A stretch of DNA of 64,000 nucleotides from Marinoscillum sp. 108 (lineage in GTDB: Bacteria > Bacteroidota > Bacteroidia > Cytophagales > Cyclobacteriaceae). The stretch is taken from positions 558,001 to 622,000 of the forward strand of contig NZ_LR734808.1 of assembly GCF_902506655.1 (NCBI RefSeq), read 5' to 3'. Positions 57,878-64,000 of the stretch are shown here, piece after piece. The position numbers and the translations under genes are program-made. The notes beneath the pieces are model-generated. The model was not told the origin of the DNA and searched no databases. It was given only the letters and a program-made list of their open reading frames with translations. How positions within the stretch are numbered: the stretch's first letter is position 1; each line of letters starts with the position of its first letter.

Positions 57878-60289
57878 TCAAAATTTGGCTTTCAGTGCCA
57901 AAATGAAGTTCCGGCCCGGAGCTACCAGTCCCGAACTGTAGGGTCTGTATCGCTGGTCAGTCAGGTTTTCCATTCCCCCGGTAACTGTGAATGCATCATT
58001 GATCTGATACATGGCCTTCAGGTTGAGTGTATACCACGCAGGCGAATAAGGATCTCCGTTTTTATCCATGGCATAGAGGTAATCCTTGGCTTTTTCTTCT
58101 TCCGGCAGATCGGCAAAGCGCTTTTCTCCGTTGTACACCGCATAGAGTTGAATATTCAACCCTCCGGAGGCATAAGTGAGTTTCGTCACTCCAAACCAGG
58201 GCGCTGCATGTCGGGAGGGACTTTTAGTGCCATCATCAAGTTCTTCTTCGCCCCTCTGATAATTGTATTGGGTAGAAAAACCAAAACCTGCTGGCAACTT
58301 CACCTCCAGGCCTGCCTGAACGCCATGCACATTGGCAACTGCGGCATTCTGGATGGCCTGTACCTGGCTTAGTTCTCCATCATACATGATGCTATCTTCA
58401 CCATTCAGTGTGAAATTCCGTCTCACCATGGCGTTTTCCAAAATGGTATAGTACCCGGTCAGGTCCAGTTTTACCGTTTCGTTAAACACTTTCGCAATCC
58501 CCAGCTCGGCATTGTAGGCATACTCAGCGGAAAGACCCGTATTGGGAATGACCACAGTACCCGGCTCAGAGTCGAAGACTTTCCCCAGGTCATCTACATT
58601 GGGTGATCTGAATCCGGTGGAGGCATTGGCACTCACCGACCAGGTTTGTCCTGGATGGTACAACATGCCAAGGCTTCCTGTAAAGGCTCCATCAGCGAGT
58701 GAAGCCTCCGATTCAGGAAATGGATAAAAGGGGAGGTTGTTGCTAAAATCAGCCTCCAGGGCATATAGATTGTATCGACCTCCGGCCTGAAGCATCCACT
58801 GTCCTGAAAGATTGTACTGGTAGGTAAGATACGCAGCGTATGACGACCAGGTAGACTCTGGGTATCTGGCAGGGCCAGTCACAGATTCACCAGTAGTAAT
58901 GTCTTCATCCGTTCCACGCGAATCCACGTCGTTGGTGATCAGCTCCAGTCCGTAATAGATGTTTGCTTTAGGGCCAGGAGCCTTTGCGAAATCAAGATTG
59001 ACAGAAAATGCGTTGACTTTCTCAAACCGGGAAGCCCGGGTGTCTCCGTTAAAATCCCTGTCGATGCGACTCTCCTCAAAATGCTGCTGAGCTGCTCTTA
59101 ATGTCATCTGATCATATAGAGGATTTACTTGGCTGTTGGTCGCGGTAAAATTATTCATCATCCAGATTTGCGGTCCATAGTTCCATTCAGCACTTCGTGG
59201 TAACCCATTTTTATACCGAATGTGCCGATCGTAACGGGCATAATCTGAGGTTGCTGAATAGTGAAACCCATATTGGAAATCCCATCGGGCATTGGGCTTA
59301 AACCTGACCTTCTGCATCATGTTGATCTGCGTGTAACCCGAAGGGGCCTGAACCTTGGGATCGGGGTTGGTGACTACCACGTCCAGACTGTCCTGGCGTT
59401 GCACATAAATAGGCCTCAGGTATTCCTCTGGCCCATAGCTGCCCATTCGCAGGTCGCCGAAGTTGTAGCTGGAAATACTGGTCACGGTGGCCCATTTTTT
59501 CCAACCGATGGATACATCGAAGTGGCCAGTTTTTTCATTGTTGGCCGAGGCATACCTTGTCACTGCCTTTCCCGTGATCAGTGGCTTTTCGTCCAGTGAA
59601 AATTGGGGGGTAAGTGTTTGAAAGGCCATCACTCCACCGATGGCATCACTGCCGTAAATGATGGATCCGGGACCGAAAAGCACCTCAGCACTCTCTGTGG
59701 CAAAGGGATCGAGAGAGATTACATTTTGGAGATTTCCACTCCTGAAGATGGCAGTATTCATTCTGATACCATCTATAGTGTACAGAAGTCTGTTGGTAGA
59801 AAACCCACGAATCATCGGGCTACCGCCGCCCTGTTGACTTTTCTGAATAAATACTTCCCCGGATCCTCCCAACAAATCCGCTGCAGTTTGTGGGTTTTGT
59901 AAAGCAATGTCCTTCGGGGTGATGGTGATGATTTTGGATGGCACCTCCTGGCCCGTCTGGCTCCAGCGGGTGGCCGATACCACCACCTGATCGAGTGAGA
60001 CTTGTGAGGAGCTCATTTCCACCAGAAAACCAGCCAGTTCGAGCTCATCAAAGCTCACGCTGATGGTCTTATATCCCATCATTCTGAAATCGATTCTGGA
60101 AGCTTTGATAAATGGATTGATTTTAACCTGACCTTGCGAGTTGGTGGTGAGTAGGGCATTGTGCTGGTTGCTCACCACGGTCACCAATTCCAGGGGATGG
60201 CCTGTTTCCAGGTCTTGCACCGTCACTACCTGGGCATATCCCAGACAAGCCATGGTCATTAATGACCATAGCATGATTGATCTTTTCAT
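57878..60289 (-). CDS. TonB-dependent receptor, heme/hemoglobin receptor-like
   Basis: 803 residues: signal peptide (ends GYAQ), CarboxypepD-type domain (about 20-95), plug (RWSQTGQEVPSKIITITPKDIALQNPQTAADLL; GGGSPMIRGFSTNRLLYTIDGIRMN; GPGSIIYGSDAIGGVM) and barrel with a C-terminus YRPYSSGLVAPGRNFILALKAKF. The plug MIRGFxxNRLLxxIDGIRMNxAIFRxGNxQN and APGRNF end match hemoglobin/heme (HmuR/HemR-type) receptors. A FRAP/NPNL heme motif is not obvious, so ligand identity is inferred. The small membrane protein gene 86 bp upstream is often paired with such receptors. Confidence 0.88.
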   Translation of the reverse strand: MKRSIMLWSLMTMACLGYAQVVTVQDLETGHPLELVTVVSNQHNALLTTNSQGQVKINPFIKASRIDFRMMGYKTISVSFDELELAGFLVEMSSSQVSLDQVVVSATRWSQTGQEVPSKIITITPKDIALQNPQTAADLLGGSGEVFIQKSQQGGGSPMIRGFSTNRLLYTIDGIRMNTAIFRSGNLQNVISLDPFATESAEVLFGPGSIIYGSDAIGGVMAFQTLTPQFSLDEKPLITGKAVTRYASANNEKTGHFDVSIGWKKWATVTSISSYNFGDLRMGSYGPEEYLRPIYVQRQDSLDVVVTNPDPKVQAPSGYTQINMMQKVRFKPNARWDFQYGFHYSATSDYARYDRHIRYKNGLPRSAEWNYGPQIWMMNNFTATNSQVNPLYDQMTLRAAQQHFEESRIDRDFNGDTRASRFEKVNAFSVNLDFAKAPGPKANIYYGLELITNDVDSRGTDEDITTGESVTGPARYPESTWSSYAAYLTYQYNLSGQWMLQAGGRYNLYALEADFSNNLPFYPFPESEASLADGAFTGSLGMLYHPGQTWSVSANASTGFRSPNVDDLGKVFDSEPGTVVIPNTGLSAEYAYNAELGIAKVFNETVKLDLTGYYTILENAMVRRNFTLNGEDSIMYDGELSQVQAIQNAAVANVHGVQAGLEVKLPAGFGFSTQYNYQRGEEELDDGTKSPSRHAAPWFGVTKLTYASGGLNIQLYAVYNGEKRFADLPEEEKAKDYLYAMDKNGDPYSPAWYTLNLKAMYQINDAFTVTGGMENLTDQRYRPYSSGLVAPGRNFILALKAKF

Positions 60290-60320
60290 TCGATTTTTTT
60301 TGTGATTGAAAAAATGATTT

Positions 60321-60359
60321 CACTCCACACAGGAGTGCTGGCTCATGCTGCCTGCATGA
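60321..60359 (-). promoter_or_regulatory. Two tandem hairpins in the leader of the heme receptor-like gene
   Basis: CACTCC-ACACA-GGAGTG (60321-60337) and TCATGC-TGCCT-GCATGA (60343-60359) are perfect 6-bp inverted repeats in the 86-bp gap between the two genes of the operon. On the minus strand the first is followed by ATTTTTT after a few bases, so it might be an attenuator or weak terminator. Direct evidence is lacking. Confidence 0.45.
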
Positions 60360-60375
60360 ACGCTTACCGAGAAGA

Positions 60376-60900
60376 TCAGGATTGCTGGGGAGGAGGGAGA
60401 GGTGGTTTCTGCTGACGGTAGATAGGGGTCATCTCAAGAGTCTGTCTTTGAAAGGTCGAAGCTGAGGTGATGAATTTAAAAATAGGAATGGGGACACATA
60501 TGAGCCCACTGGTGAAGGTTTCGACCCGTTCTCTGTTGGCTTCATGGTATGGATCTTTTCCGAATGCCTTGTTGACCAGCGCTTGTAGTTGTCGGTTGAG
60601 TCGGGTCTCTTCATGATCCCACCAGCACCTGTAGTAGGTGGTATCCCCATTTTGGTGCCTTTCTACCACGTCATACATTTCGCCCTGGTATTCAAATTCT
60701 TTGGAGTGTTCCCAGGAGAGCAACGAACTGTCTTTATGGGCTATTTTTAGAAGGATCAGGTCATTTTTATTGGTTTGGGCTATGAGCTGTCTTTTGATTT
60801 GTCTCTTTAACTGGTATTTCTCCACACGGAGCCAGGTGTACGTACCCATAAACGGTATGCTCAGGACACAGAGTAAAAGTATGGCTGGTATTTTTCCCAA
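60376..60900 (-). CDS. Small inner-membrane protein upstream of TonB receptor, unknown function
   Basis: 174 residues with one N-terminal membrane segment (about 5-24) and a periplasmic domain containing a WDHEETRLNRQLQALVNKAFG helix, then a proline-rich end (QQKPPLPPPQQS). Bacteroidota frequently encode a small membrane protein directly upstream of a receptor of this type, but I cannot name it. It heads the operon, 10-15 bases after a TACATTTG -7 element. Confidence 0.7.
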   Translation of the reverse strand: MGKIPAILLLCVLSIPFMGTYTWLRVEKYQLKRQIKRQLIAQTNKNDLILLKIAHKDSSLLSWEHSKEFEYQGEMYDVVERHQNGDTTYYRCWWDHEETRLNRQLQALVNKAFGKDPYHEANRERVETFTSGLICVPIPIFKFITSASTFQRQTLEMTPIYRQQKPPLPPPQQS

Positions 60901-60916
60901 GGAAGAGACTTTTTGC

Positions 60917-60924
60917 CAAATGTA
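60917..60924 (-). promoter_or_regulatory. Promoter -7 element TACATTTG of the receptor operon
   Basis: Minus-strand TACATTTG matches TAnnTTTG exactly and is 16 bases upstream of the ATG at 60900. No convincing -33 TTTG was found at the expected spacing. Confidence 0.6.
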
Positions 60925-60966
60925 AAGATTATCCCAGAGAGGAGTTACTGGATGGGAGGATAAAAA

Positions 60967-60995
60967 AGTGCGCGTCTGGTGCTCAGACGCGCACT
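60967..60995 (-). terminator. Rho-independent terminator after the tandem redoxin gene
   Basis: AGTGCGCGTCTG (60967-60978) and CAGACGCGCACT (60984-60995) form a perfect 12-bp stem with a GTGCT loop, followed on the minus strand by TTTTTTAT. It lies 21 bp after the stop codon. Confidence 0.9.
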
Positions 60996-61016
60996 GCCTG
61001 GTGTCTTTAGAAGCGT

Positions 61017-62144
61017 TTAATTATCAGCGTAGAACCTTCCCAAATAGCCTACAATGGCTTTCTTAAGTTCATAAGGGTCTATGGTGCCGTCTACCTGATA
61101 GATGATCTTACCGCCCGGAGCCACCAGTAGGGTATAGGGCAATGCCCCTTGCCAGTTGGGGTCCACGGCTTCAATGAGGTCATACATATTGTCACCGGAG
61201 TAGATGTAGTTGGTATTTGAAGCTTCCTTTTTGGTCAGAAACTCAAGGGCTTTGTCCTTTTTGGATAATTTATCGCCACTGATGGACACGAACTCAAAGT
61301 CTCTGCCGCGATACATCCTGTTGATGTCTACGAAATCCGGAAACTCCTGCACACAAGGTCCACACCAGGTGGCCCATATATTAATCAAACGGAGCTTTTC
61401 AGAGGTATTTTTTACCAGATCGGCCACCTCATCCACAGCAATGGGTTGGATGGTCACTTCTTCTTTTGACCAGCCCTCACGTTCTTTGGCCAGCCAATCG
61501 TTTTTCCAGGCCCATTTGATGGAGCACCCGAAAGTCTTGGTAGTAGGGGTAGAAGGTTGTTTGCCTGCCAACAATTCATCAAGTGTATTGATCAAATCTG
61601 TGGTTCTTGGAGTGATGTATGGATTTTCCGTATCATCTATTCGTCCTGAGTAGACCAACTTTCTGTCCTGATCGAACACAAACACGTGTGGTGTGGCGGC
61701 CGGACCATACTTGAGGGATGTCTGTTGTGAAGCTCCGTCGTAGAGATAGGTAAAGTTGTAGTTCATTTCTTTTACCCTCAGCTTCATATCCTCCAGATCG
61801 TCCGAAAGGTCACTGTAGCCAAGCTCGGAAAGGCTCACTGCATTCGGATCATTGGGTGAAATGGCCACAAAGTCAACGCCTTTTTTACTGTACTCGTCTA
61901 CGATACTGATGAGCTTCTTTTCATATGCCTGGGCCGTAGGACAATGGTTGCAGGTGAACACTATGGCCAGGTATTTCTTTTTAAAGTCGGCAAGGGAATA
62001 AGTGTTGCCATCCGTGGCAGGGAGTGTGAAATCTGGTGCCAGACTCCCGATGGGCAAAGGATCTACTTTTTTGGAGTGATCCTGAGCTACAGCTTCAGCA
62101 CCGATGACCATGACCAAAAGGAGCAAGAGGTAAGTGATTTTCAT
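61017..62144 (-). CDS. Tandem thioredoxin-fold protein (peroxiredoxin-like plus TlpA/ResA-like)
   Basis: 375 residues, signal peptide ending AVAQ. The first domain (about 25-190) is a redoxin/AhpC-TSA type, with C65 and C68 in FTCNHCPTA, followed by YDGASQQTSLKYGPAATPHVFVFD. The second (about 235-370) is TlpA-like, with a canonical WCGPC around residue 260. Both thiol pairs are intact, suggesting two consecutive periplasmic thiol-disulfide or peroxidase activities in one chain. It is 10 bp downstream of the SMP-30 gene and likely co-transcribed. Substrate unknown; the first domain's CNHC is typical of a Bacteroidota redoxin subfamily. Confidence 0.88.
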   Translation of the reverse strand: MKITYLLLLLVMVIGAEAVAQDHSKKVDPLPIGSLAPDFTLPATDGNTYSLADFKKKYLAIVFTCNHCPTAQAYEKKLISIVDEYSKKGVDFVAISPNDPNAVSLSELGYSDLSDDLEDMKLRVKEMNYNFTYLYDGASQQTSLKYGPAATPHVFVFDQDRKLVYSGRIDDTENPYITPRTTDLINTLDELLAGKQPSTPTTKTFGCSIKWAWKNDWLAKEREGWSKEEVTIQPIAVDEVADLVKNTSEKLRLINIWATWCGPCVQEFPDFVDINRMYRGRDFEFVSISGDKLSKKDKALEFLTKKEASNTNYIYSGDNMYDLIEAVDPNWQGALPYTLLVAPGGKIIYQVDGTIDPYELKKAIVGYLGRFYADN

Positions 62145-62154
62145 GTTGTTGGAA

Positions 62155-63189
62155 TTATGGTTTGAGATTTATTCGCATCAGGTAACTATGTGCTGTCATG
62201 TAAAGCACTGTTTTGTCGGCATTGAAACCGCAGTTGGCAGTGGCCTGGCCGGTCATAATGGTGCCCAGGTGCTTGCCTTCAGGGCTGATCACCAGCACAC
62301 CACCGGGCCCTGTTGCAAATAGATTTCCGGAGTTGTCTACCTTCAGGCCATCTGGCAACCCTTTGCGTTCAGGTCCCACCAATGGGGTTACATCCAGAAG
62401 GATTTTTCCGGTTGTAATGTTGCCATCAATGTCCAGTTCATAGGCATAGTATTTCGCCGCTTTTGGATCTGAAACTGCCACATAGAGGCTCCTTTCATCC
62501 GGTGAAAGGGCAATGCCATTGGGTCTGGTGAGTGAATCGATGAGTAAGGAAACCTGACCATCCGTTCCCATCTTGTATACTCCGTTGTATTCCAGTTCTT
62601 TTTCATCCCATTCATCCAGTCCATAAGGCGGATCAGTGAAATAATAAACACCTTCTTTGCTAATGGCTACATCATTGGGGCTGTTGTAACGCTTTCCGCT
62701 GTACGTAGAGGTGATTGGTAGAAAAGCAGACTTTGGTGCATCCAGAGAAGTGGCCATTTTGGCCAGTTGACGGTTCCCGTGCTGGCAAAGTATCAGATTA
62801 CCCTCATTATCCAAAGCCAGTCCGTTGGCTCCTGGTTCGTGCTTATCCGTGCGGTCACCGTCATAACCCGATGGTTGGAGATAGATCGAAACACTGTCTT
62901 GTTCTGTCCACTTGTAGACGGTGTTTTTGGGAACATCTGAAAAGATCAGGGCATTTTGATCTTTCAGCCAGAGCGGACCCTCGGACCAGGTAAATCCGCT
63001 GGCCAGCACTTCGATTTTAGCTTCTGCCGGGATCAATAGATCCAGTTCGGGGAGGAGTCTTTCGATACTGCCGGTGGTTTCAAAAGTGGTTGGCACGGTT
63101 GATTCTGAGCTTTCAGACTTTGGTGGAGAGGTACAGGCCATGACCATGGAGCACACCGCGATGCACAAGGCCGAATATGTTTTCATCAT
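62155..63189 (-). CDS. SMP-30/gluconolactonase-like beta-propeller lipoprotein
   Basis: 344 residues with a lipoprotein signal (ending MVMAC, Cys19) and a six-bladed SMP-30 domain: ASGFTWSEGPLWLKDQNALIFSDVPKNTVYKW, EPGANGLALDNEGNLILCQHGNRQLAK, YNSPNDVAISKEGVYYFTDPPYGL, PNGIALSPDERSLYVAVSDP and GLPDGLKVDNSGNLFATGPGGV. The Glu in SEGP and the Asn/Asp of NDVA and PDG match metal-ligand positions of lactonases. It would hydrolyse a sugar lactone outside the cytoplasm; substrate not known. ATG 63186 (one codon later) is equally plausible. Confidence 0.88.
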   Translation of the reverse strand: MMKTYSALCIAVCSMVMACTSPPKSESSESTVPTTFETTGSIERLLPELDLLIPAEAKIEVLASGFTWSEGPLWLKDQNALIFSDVPKNTVYKWTEQDSVSIYLQPSGYDGDRTDKHEPGANGLALDNEGNLILCQHGNRQLAKMATSLDAPKSAFLPITSTYSGKRYNSPNDVAISKEGVYYFTDPPYGLDEWDEKELEYNGVYKMGTDGQVSLLIDSLTRPNGIALSPDERSLYVAVSDPKAAKYYAYELDIDGNITTGKILLDVTPLVGPERKGLPDGLKVDNSGNLFATGPGGVLVISPEGKHLGTIMTGQATANCGFNADKTVLYMTAHSYLMRINLKP

Positions 63190-63241
63190 AAGGACTAGTA
63201 AGTTTTGAGAAATGAAATTTAGGCAATTAATGCGGTCTCAT

Positions 63242-63379
63242 GCTTACAGGATGTTTCGGATAGGGGTATCACCTGTACAGTGCTGGTTTCTTTTGCCATT
63301 AGGGCAAGGGCCTACAGATCACCACTACGGTTTGTGGTGGGGCCACACTGATGAGTGCAGTGCTCTCCGAAACTGAAGC
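63242..63379. ncRNA. Candidate structured RNA (nested stems and two hairpins)
   Basis: Stems read directly from sequence: GCTT/AAGC (63242-63245, 63376-63379), GTTTCGGA/TCCGAAAC (63253-63260, 63366-63373), CAGTG(C)TGG/CCACACTG (63278-63286, 63343-63350), and two internal hairpins TTGCC-ATTAG-GGCAA (63293-63307) and ACCAC-N8-GTGGT (63321-63338). Together they form a branched, closed structure of about 138 nt in a non-coding gap. On the minus strand it would be a leader of the SMP-30 gene; on the plus strand a free RNA. I could not match it to a known riboswitch, 6S, SRP, RNase P or tmRNA. Confidence 0.45.
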
Positions 63380-63398
63380 TTTTGAATATGTATATGGA

Positions 63399-63502
63399 GG
63401 AGGATACTCCCGTGGAGGCCCCTGCATGCCAACGCGACTATGCATTTAGGGGCCCCAGAAGAGACTGATTACTTGGAAGATTGACCTGAAAGAGCGTCAG
63501 GT
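63399..63502. other. Further hairpins in the 63190-63528 non-coding region
   Basis: The 339-bp stretch between two minus-strand genes has no credible coding region. Beyond the branched structure it holds GGAG-GATA-CTCC (63399-63410), GGCCCCTGCAT paired with ATGC...AGGGGCC (63417-63454) and ACCTGA-N7-TCAGGT (63484-63502). The last could end the upstream transcript but lacks a U tract. Confidence 0.45.
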
Positions 63503-63528
63503 TGGTAAGGGCAACTGGTTTTAGGGGA

Positions 63529-63906
63529 TTACTGCCCGTACTGCAAGACAGGCTCACCTTCTTCACATGCCACACCTGAAGGTTCCTGTGGAGTAGAGCA
63601 ATCTGAAAAGATACCCCATTTGATATTGAAAGCTTCCTGAGCATCTCGGTGCTCGCTCACCAGAGAAAGAAACTTCACCGTATCAATGGTTTCTGAGTAG
63701 GCCAGGAATTTGACTGGCCCTCCGCAGGCTTTGGAGCCTACCGCGCTGAAGTCCCATTCTTCGGCACTGGTACAGGTCACGCTCTCCGCCATTGCGTGTA
63801 TTTCTGACCACAATCGATCCAAATTGGCTTGATCACTTTCCTGAGACGGCTGGTCATCAGTACATCCCAGCACAGCGAATACTAAAAGATAAAGCAGGTT
63901 CTTCAT
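63529..63906 (-). CDS. Small lipoprotein with conserved CGGP motif, unknown function
   Basis: 125 residues with a lipoprotein signal (LLYLLVFAVLGC, Cys15). The mature part includes EWDFSAVGSKACGGPVKFLAYSETIDTVKFLSLVSEHRDAQEAFNIKWGIFSDC and further cysteines near the C-terminus, which could form disulfides. I recall GSKACGGP-type proteins in Cytophagales without known function. It stands alone, followed by the hairpin-rich gap. Confidence 0.75.
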   Translation of the reverse strand: MKNLLYLLVFAVLGCTDDQPSQESDQANLDRLWSEIHAMAESVTCTSAEEWDFSAVGSKACGGPVKFLAYSETIDTVKFLSLVSEHRDAQEAFNIKWGIFSDCSTPQEPSGVACEEGEPVLQYGQ

Positions 63907-63960
63907 GGACTTATTTTTAGCTCTAAAGACGCTATTACTTTCCTTTTAGTTGGAACTATG

Positions 63961-63998
63961 TAAGTTACGATTATAACTTATTGTTACGAATATCGTAA
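63961..63998 (-). promoter_or_regulatory. Two dyads upstream of the CGGP lipoprotein gene
   Basis: TAAGTT-N8-AACTTA (63961-63980) and TTACGA-ATA-TCGTAA (63984-63998) are adjacent perfect 6-bp inverted repeats; GTTACGA itself recurs 19 bp apart (63964, 63983). Candidate regulator binding sites; the window ends here. Confidence 0.35.
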
Positions 63999-64000
63999 TG

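Noticed and set aside
57821-58372. Plus-strand open frame of 183 codons
   Set aside because: It lies antisense to the C-terminal part of the TonB receptor gene and through the terminator, with no protein-like pattern.
63345-63375. CTGATGAG followed by CGAAAC, resembling a hammerhead ribozyme core
   Set aside because: The segment between the two motifs does not form a proper stem II, and CGAAAC is instead paired in the outer 8-bp stem.
1-64000. CRISPR arrays, rRNA and tRNA genes
   Set aside because: No spaced identical repeats of CRISPR type, no rRNA segments and no cloverleaf-like sequences were noticed by eye.

Overview
The window looks like chromosome from a marine-type Bacteroidota, probably Cytophagales. 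The evidence is a type IX secretion (T9SS) sorting domain on a giant secreted protein, TonB receptors with CarboxypepD-like N-termini, DUF2141/DUF3108/DUF4136/DUF3703 and HYC_CC_PP families, several TAnnTTTG-type -7 promoter elements, and almost no Shine-Dalgarno signals. No rRNA, tRNA or CRISPR array was recognised.

Region 1 (1 to about 22,320, all genes on the minus strand) is an accessory island inserted at the 3' end of mnmE. At the mnmE side is an integration/replication module: a zinc-ribbon/HTH excisionase-like protein, a tyrosine integrase, an unknown protein, two small HTH proteins, a BT4734/VirE-N-type primase-like protein and a PriCT-2/DUF3987 protein. Next comes a three-gene unit: an XRE regulator, a long prokaryotic Argonaute (pAgo) and a Fur-family regulator. 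The pAgo keeps the MID-domain guide-binding motif but appears to have lost catalytic aspartates. After this lies metal-resistance cargo: a Czc-type RND pump fused to its TolC partner, an adaptor, two CDF-type proteins, DUF3703, HYC_CC_PP, a Cus-type RND pump and a TolC protein cut by the window edge. The far end of the island lies outside the window.

Region 2 (22,303 to 40,100) is host chromosome: mnmE, a roughly 3,970-residue T9SS-secreted M4 metalloprotease mosaic, and an iron-uptake operon. That operon holds a DtxR/MntR repressor behind a perfect 34-bp dyad, a membrane-anchored DtxR-FeoA fusion, and FeoB split into G-protein and permease genes.

Region 3 (40,100 to 52,700) holds metabolism and transport: dapD, DUF3108, a TPR lipoprotein, lysA (TTG start), an NhaC antiporter with a DUF4136 lipoprotein, several unknown secreted proteins, an SNF-family symporter, a conserved unknown and an acyl-CoA dehydrogenase under paired TATGCATGCATA operators.

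Region 4 (52,850 to 64,000) holds a TonB receptor, DUF2141, a TPR-like protein and a LytS/LytT two-component operon; then a convergent heme-receptor-like TonB protein with a small membrane protein, a tandem redoxin, an SMP-30 lactonase-like lipoprotein, a hairpin-rich non-coding stretch (63,190-63,528) that may hold a structured RNA, and a small lipoprotein.

The most interesting item is the apparently nuclease-dead pAgo with its XRE partner, riding a metal-resistance island and translationally coupled to a Fur-family regulator.
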